This document shows positions 1 through 8,443 of a stretch of DNA of 29,345 nucleotides, piece by piece. The notes beneath the pieces are model-generated. The model saw only the letters and a list, made by a program, of their open reading frames with translations. It was not told where the DNA came from and did no database searches. The position numbers were made by a program, and so were the translations under genes. The stretch lies in the NCBI RefSeq assembly GCF_040393045.1, contig NZ_JBEBUX010000043.1, positions 1 to 29,345 on the forward strand, given 5' to 3'. The DNA is from Pollutimonas bauzanensis_A (GTDB lineage Bacteria > Pseudomonadota > Gammaproteobacteria > Burkholderiales > Burkholderiaceae_B). The first letter of the stretch is position 1, and each line of letters starts with the position of its first letter.

Positions 1-1521
1 TGCTGCATTCCCATTGCCGGCGGCAGCACCGGAGGACGACCCGGCGGTGCTTTCCCCTGATGAGGGAGCGGTGTTCGCGTTACTTCCAGCATTAGCGTTA
101 CTTCCAGCATTAGCGCTACTTCCCGAATTAGCGCTACTTCCCGCATTACCGCTACTTCCCGCATTACCGCTACTTCCCGCATTACCGCCAGCTCCAGCAT
201 TAGGGCCAGTTCCAGCATTAGCGCCAGTGCTGTTGTTGGCGTTACTTCCAGCGTTAACACCATTTCCGGAATTGGCGCTATTTGCGACGCTTGCCGGGTT
301 TTCATTATTCGAGCGACTTGCCTCGTTTGCACCGCTGATAGCGCCAGGCAGGGACAAGCCCAATCCTTTTGCGCCATCAACCAGCAAATCGCTGGCCGCT
401 GCACCTTGGGCTTGCAATGCCTGATTCAGGTGCTTGACGTTTTCTTCCAGCTGAGAAACTCGTGCTTCGGAATCCTTGATGCCTTTGCTTGTGGCAGCTC
501 GGTCATCTGCCTGGACATCGGCGGAGGAAGAACCCCCGGGGGAACCTGCGCCGCCTGTTGTCGAACCTTGCGTGCTACCCGCAGAACTGCCATTTTCCGG
601 CGCGCTGCCAGACAAGCGCAACTGGTCGCGAGGACCGGTTGCTGGCGGTTGTGCGACCGACCCGCTATCAGAGGAAACGACACCCTTGGCGGCAGCCCCT
701 TCTTGTCCGACGACGGAAGCCTGGCCTGCCGCGCGTTGTCGGTACAGGGCGAAAGCCTGCGATTGCTGTTGGAAGATTCGCCTGGCCTCGCGATCGGAAA
801 TCGCTGTGAGCGCTGCCATATCAGGCATGGACAACGTTGAACCCGCCTTCACGAGATTTACGTTATCTTCGATAAAAGCCTGCGGATTCGCCCGTTGAAG
901 CGCAATCATCATCTGATAAACCGTCACGCCCGGAACGGCATGGCGCCTTGCAATGGCAAACATGGTGTCGCCGCGCCTGACGGCGATGGTCCCTTGCGAT
1001 GCGCGAGTATTTGCTATTGCAATACTTCCCGATGCCGAGGCGCCAGCCTTGGCCGCCCCCTGCGCTTGCACCCGGGCGGGCTGTGAACCCTGAGCCGCGT
1101 GGGTCAAAAGACTTACCTGAAAGCGCTGTTGCCCCGACGCAGTACGCACATCGAGCAGCAAGTCGGCAACGGGCTTGTCGAAAGCCTGGCTGGAACGAAC
1201 CTGTATGACTTTGCTGCCAGCGCTGAAGCCATCGGCAACGCTCGCTTGCAAGCTACCCAGATCGACCGGCGGAGTCAGGCCGGCCTGGGTCCATGCCGCA
1301 GCCGGCGCCGGCGCAACAGAAATCGAACGTAAGTCGGCGGCGCTTAGCTGGGTGACGGGCACATCGATGCGCAAAGGCTGCCCCAGCGCTGAAACGATGC
1401 GCGAGTGCCCAAAGCTGGCTGCATGCGCCGAAGAACCTATCAGCATGGCTGCCGCCAGTGCTCCGACCCAAGGTTTAGTATTAAAGACTAACGCAACAGA
1501 CGGAGACACCAAGCGGGACAT
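1..1521 (-). CDS. fimV: FimV/HubP-family LysM polar protein (N-terminal part, runs off left edge)
   Basis: Inner-membrane, peptidoglycan-binding polar scaffold of the FimV/HubP family, which organises type IV pili or polar machinery in relatives. 507 codons are visible and the frame is still open at position 1. A signal peptide ends near residue 35 (SSAHAAS). The FimV N-terminal domain follows, with the hallmark SALGQPLRIDVPV and LSAADL motifs. A LysM module lies at about residues 177-232 (VRRGDTMFAIARRH), then a Gln/Ala/Ser-rich stretch, a short coiled coil near 347-372 (VSQLEENVKHLNQALQ) and a Gly/Ser/Asn/Ala repeat at about 414-480. I chose the ATG at 1521 because AGGA sits six bases upstream; an in-frame ATG at 1527 leaves no room for a ribosome site. 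It starts 8 bases after the asd stop, so the two are probably co-transcribed. Family assignment is firm; the cellular role here is inferred. Confidence 0.9.
   Translation of the reverse strand, partial: MSRLVSPSVALVFNTKPWVGALAAAMLIGSSAHAASFGHSRIVSALGQPLRIDVPVTQLSAADLRSISVAPAPAAAWTQAGLTPPVDLGSLQASVADGFSAGSKVIQVRSSQAFDKPVADLLLDVRTASGQQRFQVSLLTHAAQGSQPARVQAQGAAKAGASASGSIAIANTRASQGTIAVRRGDTMFAIARRHAVPGVTVYQMMIALQRANPQAFIEDNVNLVKAGSTLSMPDMAALTAISDREARRIFQQQSQAFALYRQRAAGQASVVGQEGAAAKGVVSSDSGSVAQPPATGPRDQLRLSGSAPENGSSAGSTQGSTTGGAGSPGGSSSADVQADDRAATSKGIKDSEARVSQLEENVKHLNQALQAQGAAASDLLVDGAKGLGLSLPGAISGANEASRSNNENPASVANSANSGNGVNAGSNANNSTGANAGTGPNAGAGGNAGSSGNAGSSGNAGSSANSGSSANAGSNANAGSNANTAPSSGESTAGSSSGAAAGNGNAA
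81..278. repeat. 18-bp tandem repeat inside fimV
   Basis: About eleven units of 18 bp run head to tail without breaking the fimV frame. Three units at 135-188 are identical, two at 81-116 differ at one base, and the units at 189-278 are more diverged. Each unit encodes a hexapeptide of the type Gly-Ser-x-Ala/Gly-Asn-Ala, giving a flexible, low-complexity spacer after the LysM and coiled-coil parts. Because the period is a multiple of three, copy-number change by slippage would alter linker length without a frameshift. Confidence 0.9.
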
Positions 1522-1529
1522 ATGCATTC

Positions 1530-2660
1530 CTAGAGTTCACCCAACGTAATTCGCAACATGCGGCGCAGCGGTTCAGCAGCCCCCCATAATAGCTGATCGC
1601 CTACGGTAAAAGCGCTTAAATACTCTGGCCCCATTGACATTTTACGGAGCCGGCCGACAGGAATATCCAGCGTGCCAGTTACAGCAACAGGTGTCAACTG
1701 CTGCATGGTAATGTCGCGTTCGTTGGGAACGACCTTGGCCCATTTGGAGCCTTCACGCAAAATATCGGTAATTTCATCCAGCGGGACGTCGCGCTTGAGC
1801 TTGATGGTCAGTGCCTGGCTATGGCAGCGCATGGCGCCGATACGAACGCACAAGCCGTCTATGGGTGTAGGCTTAGTACCGAATGCTTCCCCCCGGCCCA
1901 GTATCTTGTTGGTTTCGGCCTCGGCTTTCCACTCTTCGCGCGTCATGCCATTACCCAGGTCTTTGTCGATCCAGGGAATAAGGCTGCCGCCCAAGGGAAC
2001 GCCGAAATGATCACGGGGAAGGTCGGCGTCTTGCTGAGCCTGCAGTACACCCCGATCGATATCCAGAATGGCCGATGCCGGGTCGTCCAGCTTGAGCTTG
2101 ACGGCGGCATTCAGTATGCCGAACTGAGTCAGCAGTTCGCGCATGTGCTGAGCGCCGCCACCCGAAGCAGCCTGATAAGTCATGCTGCTCATCCAATCGA
2201 TCAGATCGTTGTTGAACAAGCCCGACAAACCCATCAGCATGCAGCTGACAGTGCAATTGCCGCCGATGAAATTTTTAACGCCACGTTGCAGGGCCGCATC
2301 GATAACCGGCCGGTTGACGGGATCAAGCACGATAATGGCGTCATCGGCCATACGCAGCGTGCTCGCAGCGTCGATCCAGACGCCGTTCCAGCCAGCCGCG
2401 CGCAACTTGGGATAAACGGCCGAGGTGTAGTCGCCACCCTGGGCGGTTAGAATAATAGGCAGCTTCTGCAAAGCATCGATGTCGTAGGCATCTTGCAAGG
2501 GGCCCGCGCCATCAGCCCAGGCTGGCGCTTTGCCGCCCGCATTGCTGGTGGAAAAGAACACTGGCTGAAACAGTGAAAAATCATTCTCGTCGCGCATGCG
2601 CTGCATGAGGACGGAACCCACCATGCCGCGCCACCCGACCAACCCTACTGCTTGGCTCAT
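1530..2660 (-). CDS. asd: aspartate-semialdehyde dehydrogenase
   Basis: Makes aspartate semialdehyde from aspartyl phosphate with NADPH, feeding lysine/diaminopimelate, threonine and methionine synthesis; cytoplasmic. The 376-residue protein starts with the dinucleotide-binding motif VGLVGWRGMVGS and has the active-site cysteine at residue 136 in GGNCTVSC, the place of E. coli Cys135. The length is normal for the gammaproteobacterial-type enzyme that betaproteobacteria share. It lies 46 bp after leuB in an AT-rich gap and just before fimV, a gene order common in Burkholderiales. No strong Shine-Dalgarno is visible before the ATG. No oddities in the protein. Confidence 0.97.
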   Translation of the reverse strand: MSQAVGLVGWRGMVGSVLMQRMRDENDFSLFQPVFFSTSNAGGKAPAWADGAGPLQDAYDIDALQKLPIILTAQGGDYTSAVYPKLRAAGWNGVWIDAASTLRMADDAIIVLDPVNRPVIDAALQRGVKNFIGGNCTVSCMLMGLSGLFNNDLIDWMSSMTYQAASGGGAQHMRELLTQFGILNAAVKLKLDDPASAILDIDRGVLQAQQDADLPRDHFGVPLGGSLIPWIDKDLGNGMTREEWKAEAETNKILGRGEAFGTKPTPIDGLCVRIGAMRCHSQALTIKLKRDVPLDEITDILREGSKWAKVVPNERDITMQQLTPVAVTGTLDIPVGRLRKMSMGPEYLSAFTVGDQLLWGAAEPLRRMLRITLGEL

Positions 2661-2706
2661 TTTGCTGTCGCTTAAAAAAAAGTAAAAATTAAATCTGAAA
2701 CAATGA

Positions 2707-3783
2707 TTATATTAGTGCTTTCAGAACAGCGTCACCCATTTCGCTGGTAGAAACCTTGGTTGTGCCATTTTCATAGATATCGGCGGTGCGCAGCCCTTGC
2801 TCCAGCACGGTCTGCACCGCGGCTTCAATGCGATCAGCGTGCGCCGCTTCGTTCAGCGAATAGCGCAGCATCATGGCGGCCGACAGCATGGTCGCCAGCG
2901 GATTGGCAATATTCTTGCCAGCGATATCGGGCGCTGAACCATGGCTGGGCTCGTATAGACCCTGATTCGATGCATTCAACGACGCGGATGGCAGCATGCC
3001 AATGGAACCGGTCAACATGGCCGCTTCGTCGGACAAGATGTCGCCAAACAAATTACCCGTCACGATAACGTCGAATTCCTTGGGTGCGCGAACCAATTGC
3101 ATGGCTGCGTTATCAACGTACATGTGTGAAAGCGCTACATCGGGGTACTCGCGAGCGACCGTAATCATGATATCGCGCCAGAACTGGGAAGTTTCCAGCA
3201 CATTGGCCTTGTCTACGCTGCACAGTTTCTTACCGCGCTTTTGCGCCGCCTGAAACGCCACATGAGCGATACGCCGCACTTCTGTCTCGGCATAATGCAT
3301 CGTGTCGAAACCCTGGCGCTCACCCTTGAACGGGCCTTCTTCGATATCGCGCACGCCGCGTGGCTGACCGAAGTAGATATCGCCCGTAAGCTCGCGCACA
3401 ATAAGGATATCCAGGCCTGACACCACTTCAGGCTTGAGCGACGACGCATTGGCAAGCTGGGGATACAAGATAGCCGGACGCAGGTTGGCAAACAACCCCA
3501 GCGCCTTGCGCAGGCCTAGAATGGCCTGCTCGGGCCTGAACTCGCGTGGCAAGGAGTCATATTTCCAGTCGCCCACGGCGCCGAACAGAATGGCTGCTGA
3601 ATTCTTGGCCAATTCCAGCGTTGCAGGGGGTAAAGGATGCTCATGCGCGTCGAAAGCGGCGCCGCCCACCGGAGCGGTATTCAATTCCAGGTCCAGGCCC
3701 AGCGCCGTCAACACCCGTACCGCCTGTTCAGTAATTTCCGTACCGATTCCGTCACCCGGCAACACTGCAATCTTGTGAGTCAT
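2707..3783 (-). CDS. leuB: 3-isopropylmalate dehydrogenase
   Basis: Third enzyme of leucine biosynthesis: oxidises and decarboxylates 3-isopropylmalate with NAD. The protein begins MTHKIAVLPGDGIG, the family's usual N-terminus; an upstream in-frame start at 3813 would add ten unrelated residues, whereas AGGA lies five bases before the ATG at 3783, so I use the latter (358 residues). The conserved metal- and substrate-binding region SDEAAMLTGSIGMLPSASL is present near the C-terminal third, as is the NAD-binding HGSAPDIAGK motif. It is the third gene of leuC-leuD-leuB, separated from leuD by about 100 bp containing a hairpin. Confidence 0.97.
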   Translation of the reverse strand: MTHKIAVLPGDGIGTEITEQAVRVLTALGLDLELNTAPVGGAAFDAHEHPLPPATLELAKNSAAILFGAVGDWKYDSLPREFRPEQAILGLRKALGLFANLRPAILYPQLANASSLKPEVVSGLDILIVRELTGDIYFGQPRGVRDIEEGPFKGERQGFDTMHYAETEVRRIAHVAFQAAQKRGKKLCSVDKANVLETSQFWRDIMITVAREYPDVALSHMYVDNAAMQLVRAPKEFDVIVTGNLFGDILSDEAAMLTGSIGMLPSASLNASNQGLYEPSHGSAPDIAGKNIANPLATMLSAAMMLRYSLNEAAHADRIEAAVQTVLEQGLRTADIYENGTTKVSTSEMGDAVLKALI

Positions 3784-3810
3784 ATTTTTCCTAAACACGT
3801 TATCTATATA

Positions 3811-3842
3811 CAACAGAAAAGGGCTGCGTCGCCGCGGCCCTT
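3811..3842 (-). terminator. Hairpin between leuD and leuB (possible attenuating terminator)
   Basis: Positions 3819-3828 pair with 3833-3842 in a ten-pair stem (one G-T pair) around the four-base loop at 3829-3832. Read on the minus strand the stem ends in a short T-rich run (CCCTTTTCTGTT). It lies after the leuD stop and 28 bp before the leuB ribosome site. The U tract is weak, so it may only reduce read-through into leuB-asd-fimV or protect the leuCD transcript end; it could also be a processing site. Confidence 0.55.
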
Positions 3843-3882
3843 GGCTTATGAAGCTTCGGTCTACATCCTGCCGCTTGAAGAG

Positions 3883-4533
3883 CTAGCCAATAGGATGAGC
3901 CTCAAGCCATGGATGGCGCGCCAGCCGCTCGGCTTCAAAGGCACGGATCTGATCTGATTTTTGCAGCGTCAGCGCAATTTCATCAAGGCCGTTCAGCAAG
4001 CAATGCTTGCGAAATGGCTCGATATCAAAACCGAGCTCGCGATCGTCTTGAGTAATAACGACTTGACGCTCAAGATCGATACGCAACTTGTAGCCCGCGA
4101 ACGCCTTGACCTCGTCAAACAGCCTGGCCACTTGCAGTTCCGGCAAAATGATGGGCAAAAGGCCATTCTTGAAGCTATTGTTGAAGAAAATGTCGGCGTA
4201 CGACGGCGCAATGATGGCCCTGAAGCCATACTGAGACAACGCCCAAGGAGCATGTTCGCGGCTTGAACCGCAACCGAAATTTTTGCGCGCCAGCAACACT
4301 GAAGCACCCTGATAACGCGGCTGATTCAGGATAAAGTCCGGATTAAGCGGACGTTTGCTGTTATCCATGCCAGGCTCGCCGTGATCCAGATAACGCAATT
4401 CGTCGAACAAATTATCGCCAAAACCGGTGCGCTTGATGGACTTGAGAAACTGCTTAGGGATAATCAGGTCGGTATCGACGTTTTCGCGATCGAGCGGCGC
4501 TACCAGGCCATGATGGGTCGTAAATGCTTGCAT
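3883..4533 (-). CDS. leuD: 3-isopropylmalate dehydratase small subunit
   Basis: Swivelling-domain partner of LeuC in isomerising 2-isopropylmalate to 3-isopropylmalate. The 216-residue protein has the family N-terminus (LVAPLDRENVDTDLIIPKQFL), the GCGSSREHAPWAL loop and the NNSFKNGLLPI segment, all at the expected places. AGGAAG lies about six bases before the ATG. It follows leuC by nine bases, so the two subunits are translated from one message. Length and motifs are ordinary. Confidence 0.97.
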   Translation of the reverse strand: MQAFTTHHGLVAPLDRENVDTDLIIPKQFLKSIKRTGFGDNLFDELRYLDHGEPGMDNSKRPLNPDFILNQPRYQGASVLLARKNFGCGSSREHAPWALSQYGFRAIIAPSYADIFFNNSFKNGLLPIILPELQVARLFDEVKAFAGYKLRIDLERQVVITQDDRELGFDIEPFRKHCLLNGLDEIALTLQKSDQIRAFEAERLARHPWLEAHPIG

Positions 4534-4542
4534 GATGGCTTC

Positions 4543-5946
4543 CTATCGAAAATTTCGGACGTCGACAAAATGACCGGCAATGGCCGCGGCCGCTGCCATG
4601 GCCGGGCTGACCAGGTGGGTACGCCCACCCTGCCCCTGCCGGCCCTCGAAGTTGCGGTTGGATGTAGAAGCGCAACGTTCACCGGGCTCGAGGCGATCGG
4701 CGTTCATGGCCAGGCACATCGAGCAACCGGGTTCGCGCCATTCGAAACCGGCATCCAGAAAGATCTTGTCCAGCCCTTCTTTCTCGGCCTGTAGTTTGAC
4801 CAAACCCGATCCCGGCACAACCATGGCTTGTTTAACCGATGCAGCAACCCGCTTGCCACGCGCCACGCTGGCCGCAGCGCGCAAGTCTTCAATACGCGCA
4901 TTGGTACAGGAACCAATAAAGATACGGTCTACATGAATATCCACCAACGGCGTATTCGGTTTCAGGCCCATGTACTGCAATGCCCGCTCCATGCCGCTGC
5001 GGCGCACATCGTCTTTTTCTTTATCCGGATCGGGTACGCGAGCGTCCACCGACAGCACCATTTCGGGCGATGTGCCCCAGGTGACCTGCGGCATGACTTC
5101 ACGCGCATCGATATTGACCACGAGATCAAACTTGGCACCCTCGTCAGTATGCAGGGTGCGCCAATATTGAACAGCCTGATCCCACAACACGCCAGTCGGT
5201 GCATAAGGACGCCCGCGGAAATAGTCAATGGTTTTCTGGTCAACCGCCACCATGCCTGAACGGGCGCCGGCTTCAATTGCCATATTACATACCGTCATGC
5301 GCCCTTCGACCGACAATGCGCGTACTGTGCTGCCACCGAATTCAATCGCATAGCCTGTACCGCCCGCCGTACCGATCTTGCCTATGATGAACAAAACCAG
5401 ATCCTTGGCGGTACAGCCAAATGGCAAGTCGCCTTCGACCTTGATCAGCATGCTCTTGTTCTTTTTCATGAGCAGTGTCTGCGTCGCCAGGACATGCTCG
5501 ACTTCCGATGTGCCGATACCGAATGCCAATGTACCCAGCGCCCCATGAGTGCTGGTATGCGAATCGCCGCAAACCACCGTCATGCCGGGCAAGGTAGCAC
5601 CTTGCTCTGGCCCGATGATGTGGACGATACCCTGGCGCACGTCGTTCATGCGGAATTCGGTAATACCGTACTTTTCGCAGTTGTCGTCCAGCGTATCGAC
5701 CTGCAAGCGCGAAATAGGGTCTGTTATGCCTTCCGCGCGCCCCGTGGTCGGCACGTTGTGGTCGGCAACAGCCAGGTTGGCGCTAATGCGCCAAGGCTTG
5801 CGCCCTGCCAGCGACAAGCCTTCAAAAGCTTGCGGGCTGGTGACTTCGTGTACCAGATGGCGATCGATATACAGCAAACAGGTGCCGTCGGACTCTTGGT
5901 GCACGATATGCGCATTCCAGAGTTTGTCGTACAAGGTTTGTGCCAT
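4543..5946 (-). CDS. leuC: 3-isopropylmalate dehydratase large subunit
   Basis: Catalytic 4Fe-4S subunit of isopropylmalate isomerase, aconitase superfamily, leucine pathway. The 467 residues include the cluster cysteines at 347 (GSCTN), 408 and 411 (GCSMC), and the GDSHTSTHGALGTLAFGIG segment that binds substrate and cluster. It is the first gene of the leu-asd-fimV group, preceded by a 456-bp non-coding region with a candidate promoter. Betaproteobacterial leuC genes are often controlled by LysR-type regulators, but none is encoded in this window and no convincing binding site was recognised. Confidence 0.97.
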   Translation of the reverse strand: MAQTLYDKLWNAHIVHQESDGTCLLYIDRHLVHEVTSPQAFEGLSLAGRKPWRISANLAVADHNVPTTGRAEGITDPISRLQVDTLDDNCEKYGITEFRMNDVRQGIVHIIGPEQGATLPGMTVVCGDSHTSTHGALGTLAFGIGTSEVEHVLATQTLLMKKNKSMLIKVEGDLPFGCTAKDLVLFIIGKIGTAGGTGYAIEFGGSTVRALSVEGRMTVCNMAIEAGARSGMVAVDQKTIDYFRGRPYAPTGVLWDQAVQYWRTLHTDEGAKFDLVVNIDAREVMPQVTWGTSPEMVLSVDARVPDPDKEKDDVRRSGMERALQYMGLKPNTPLVDIHVDRIFIGSCTNARIEDLRAAASVARGKRVAASVKQAMVVPGSGLVKLQAEKEGLDKIFLDAGFEWREPGCSMCLAMNADRLEPGERCASTSNRNFEGRQGQGGRTHLVSPAMAAAAAIAGHFVDVRNFR

Positions 5947-5988
5947 GACATTGCTCTTTGAAATAGGGGAAAAATGAAGCTTGGGTTT

Positions 5989-6016
5989 ATTATGCCACTC
6001 TGTAAACCTGGTACAA
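5989..6016 (-). promoter_or_regulatory. Possible sigma-70 promoter of leuC
   Basis: On the minus strand a -10 like CATAAT (5989-5994) lies 16 bases after a weak -35 like TTGTAC (6011-6016), about 45 bp upstream of the leuC ATG. The -10 matches consensus at five of six positions, the -35 at only three. The heptamer TACCAGG occurs twice here, over the -35 and 23 bases further upstream, and could be part of an activator site. This is a pattern match only. Confidence 0.3.
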
Positions 6017-6096
6017 GACTATTGCATATCCTGGTATAGGAAGTGCCATGATAAGGGCCAGCTTCAATGATCTGTCTTGAGCGAGCTTGTTTACTT

Positions 6097-6220
6097 CTTT
6101 ATACGTCGTTGGGGCGTGCTTGTCATATTCTTAGCACACCGTTGCTTCGGGTCTTGGTTGCTTGCTCTTAATACGTCGTTGCTTCGTCCTTATCATCTTC
6201 TTAACACGCCGTTGCTGCGG
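6097..6220. repeat. Four-copy imperfect intergenic direct repeat
   Basis: A motif of about 21 bp, consensus CTTAAYACGYCGTTGCTTCGG, begins at 6097, 6130, 6167 and 6200, giving spacings of 33, 37 and 33 bp. Paired as larger units, 6101-6150 and 6171-6220 agree at 41 of 50 positions with a 70-bp period. The copies are too diverged, and the spacers too similar, for a CRISPR array. Function unknown; possible roles are protein-binding iterons, a degraded mobile repeat or a structured RNA. Confidence 0.7.
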
Positions 6221-6334
6221 TGATGGGGATATGCGCTCCCAGAATCTGGCACGCGTATCAAGAAAGAATACAAACGCTAAGGCCGGCCAGCACGCAGCTT
6301 AAGAACAAACACTGACGCCCGCACACAACAAGCC

Positions 6335-6371
6335 AAAAAAGAAAAACCGTATCGACCTAAGTCAGATACGG
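6335..6371 (-). terminator. Intrinsic terminator of the M48 protease unit
   Basis: On the minus strand the stem CCGTATC/GATACGG (6365-6371 with 6347-6353) has an 11-base loop and is followed by TTTTTCTTTTTT (6346 down to 6335). It lies about 30 bp after the M48 stop codon, the right place to end the selO-aroC-M48 direction of transcription. This is one of the clearest intrinsic terminators in the window. Confidence 0.85.
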
Positions 6372-6402
6372 CTTTCACAAGCACCGCAACCCTCTCCGCT
6401 GC

Positions 6403-7242
6403 TTACTTCCCGGACGCCTGCTGATACAAAGGCATCACTTTCTCTGCAGCAGCCGTTAAATCAGCAGAACGGCTGGCCGCCGAGGGGTGGGTTGAAAGAA
6501 ACTCCGGTTGCGCACTGCCCGAACTCAACGCACCCATTTTCTGCCATAACGTTACAGCCGCTCGCGGATCGTAGCCCGCCCGCGCAGCCAGCTCGACACC
6601 AATACGATCGGCCTCGGCTTCGTGCGTGCGGCTGTTGGGAAGCGTGAACATCACTTCACTTAACGCACTACCCAAGTCCGCAGTAGCACCTACTCCGGTC
6701 ACTGCCGACAACACCGACAAACCAATGTTAGTCGCCATCTGTTGCGATACTTGTTCACGCGAATGCTCCCGCAAGGCATGCGCCATTTCGTGACCAATAA
6801 CGGCAGCAAGCTCGGCATCGGTAGGTTTGATCTGATTGATCAGGCCTGTATAAACCGCAATTTTTCCACCAGGCATGCACCAGGCGTTGACGTCATCGGA
6901 ATTGAGCACATGCGTTTCCCACTTCCAGCTGGTTGCGTCCGGACGAAAAACGCCGACATGCTTGATGAGTTTCTGGGTAATCGCCTTCACACGCTGCGTT
7001 TGGGCGGCATTGACATCCAGCGCACCTTGCGCCTTGGCTTGCCCTATCAGGGCGGTATATTGCTGAGCCGCTTCTTGCTCGAGGGCCGCCGCCGGCACCA
7101 TGCCAGACATATATTGCTTGCGTTCCACACCGACTGAACCTGAACCGGTCGTCTGAACGGCGGCGCAACCTGCCACGACGGCAATAGTGCCGGCCAGGCC
7201 CAAGGCGGTAATGAAACGGGAAATGGTAGCTTGCTTATGCAT
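6403..7242 (-). CDS. M48-family zinc metalloprotease lipoprotein
   Basis: Predicted periplasmic, membrane-anchored zinc protease of the M48 family (the LoiP/YggG and BepA group), which deals with misfolded or damaged envelope proteins. The 279 residues start with a lipoprotein signal: a hydrophobic stretch ending in the lipobox VAGC with lipidated Cys26. The zinc motif HEMAH is at 151-155 and the third ligand is expected in HEAEAD at about Glu208. There is no TPR domain, so it is closer to LoiP than to BepA. It lies 29 bp after aroC and ends at a strong terminator, so it is probably the last gene of that unit. Substrates cannot be read from the sequence. Confidence 0.9.
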   Translation of the reverse strand: MHKQATISRFITALGLAGTIAVVAGCAAVQTTGSGSVGVERKQYMSGMVPAAALEQEAAQQYTALIGQAKAQGALDVNAAQTQRVKAITQKLIKHVGVFRPDATSWKWETHVLNSDDVNAWCMPGGKIAVYTGLINQIKPTDAELAAVIGHEMAHALREHSREQVSQQMATNIGLSVLSAVTGVGATADLGSALSEVMFTLPNSRTHEAEADRIGVELAARAGYDPRAAVTLWQKMGALSSGSAQPEFLSTHPSAASRSADLTAAAEKVMPLYQQASGK

Positions 7243-7271
7243 TGATGTTCCTTATAGGACAGGCAGAATTC

Positions 7272-8330
7272 TTATCCACATTGCGCACGATGACGCAATG
7301 CATGATCCATCAGGACAATGGCCAGTAAAGCTTCAACGATAGGCGTGGCACGTATGCCTACGCAGGGATCGTGCCGCCCCAGGGTTTGAACCTGGATGGG
7401 CTCGCCGGCTTTGTTGATGGAGTTGCGTTCAATCCGGATGCTGGATGTAGGCTTGATCGCAACGGAAACCGTAATGGCCTGCCCCGATGAAATGCCGCCC
7501 AACACTCCGCCGGCATGATTCGTCAGGAACCCGGCAGGCGTAATTTCATCGCCATGTTCCGAGCCCCTCTGGGCTACGCAGTTAAAGCCGGCGCCGATAG
7601 ACACACCTTTAACCGCATTCAGCCCCATCATTGCATGCGCAATGTCGGCATCCAGGCGGTCGTATAGCGGCTCGCCCCACCCTGCCGGCGGGTTTTCGGC
7701 GACGACCTCGATACGAGCACCAATTGAATCACCATCGCGGCGCAACTGGTCCATATAGGCTTCAAGCTCTGGCACGACCTGTGCATTGGGGGCATAGAAC
7801 GGGTTGTTCGAGACCTCGTCCCAGGATTCAAATGGAATATCTATAGGGCCGAGTTGGCTCATGTAACCGCGGATCTTGATGCCATGGTTCTCTTCCAGCC
7901 ATTTCTTGGCAATCGCGCCAGCCGCCACGGTAGGCGCAGTCAGGCGCGCAGACGAACGACCGCCGCCGCGTGGATCCCGATCGCCGAACTTACGGGTATA
8001 GGTATAGTCGGCGTGACCGGGGCGGAACGTATCTACAATGTTACTGTAGTCTTTGCTTCGCGCGTCGGTGTTGCGGATCAGCAGGCCAATGGGCGTGCCG
8101 GTGGTCAAGCCTTGATAAACACCCGACAGGATTTCTACCTGGTCGGCTTCCTGACGCTGCGTAACATGGCGCGACGTACCGGGACGGCGTCGATCAAGCT
8201 CCAACTGAATGTCGTCAGCGGTCAGGGGCAGTCCCGGCGGACAACCGTCTACTACCGCGCCGATTGCCGGGCCGTGCGATTCGCCAAAATTAGTGACGCA
8301 AAAAAGTTTACCTAGAGTATTACCGGACAT
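7272..8330 (-). CDS. aroC: chorismate synthase
   Basis: Last common step of aromatic synthesis: makes chorismate from EPSP, with reduced FMN as cofactor. The 352-residue protein shows GESHGPAIG at 16-24, RPGHAD around His106 and the long FGDRDPRGGGRSSAR signature at about 115-129, all standard. The ATG at 8330 lacks a strong ribosome site. It follows selO by 113 bp in the same direction and precedes the M48 protease by 29 bp. Nothing unusual. Confidence 0.97.
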   Translation of the reverse strand: MSGNTLGKLFCVTNFGESHGPAIGAVVDGCPPGLPLTADDIQLELDRRRPGTSRHVTQRQEADQVEILSGVYQGLTTGTPIGLLIRNTDARSKDYSNIVDTFRPGHADYTYTRKFGDRDPRGGGRSSARLTAPTVAAGAIAKKWLEENHGIKIRGYMSQLGPIDIPFESWDEVSNNPFYAPNAQVVPELEAYMDQLRRDGDSIGARIEVVAENPPAGWGEPLYDRLDADIAHAMMGLNAVKGVSIGAGFNCVAQRGSEHGDEITPAGFLTNHAGGVLGGISSGQAITVSVAIKPTSSIRIERNSINKAGEPIQVQTLGRHDPCVGIRATPIVEALLAIVLMDHALRHRAQCG

Positions 8331-8443
8331 AGTCTATTCTTTTGATTCAAACGTAAGGGCTTGCAATACCAGAGGCTGAGATCGCCCCAAATACGCTGTC
8401 TGTAGCCATGATTCTAATAAAGATCGGAGGTCAAGGGCTGGCG

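Larger units (their letters stand above)
5947..6402. other. Non-coding region between leuC and the M48 protease gene
   Basis: This 456-bp gap has no convincing gene on either strand. It holds the possible leuC promoter (5989-6016), a four-copy imperfect repeat (6097-6220) and the terminator of the M48 gene (6335-6371). The stretch 6221-6330 shows nothing I recognise. A small untranslated RNA covering the repeat cannot be excluded. Confidence 0.6.

Noticed and set aside
14..424. Plus-strand open frame with a Leu-Pro-Ala-Leu repeat
   Set aside because: It is the antisense of the fimV 18-bp repeat; fimV has a signal peptide, LysM and family motifs in its own frame.
5990..6049. Small leader peptide ORF upstream of leuC (19 codons, minus strand) as a leucine attenuator
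   Set aside because: It has only two leucine codons, no clear ribosome site, no terminator hairpin behind it, and overlaps the candidate promoter.
6097..6220. Possible CRISPR array
   Set aside because: Only four diverged copies; the sequences between copies resemble each other, unlike spacers, and no cas genes are present.
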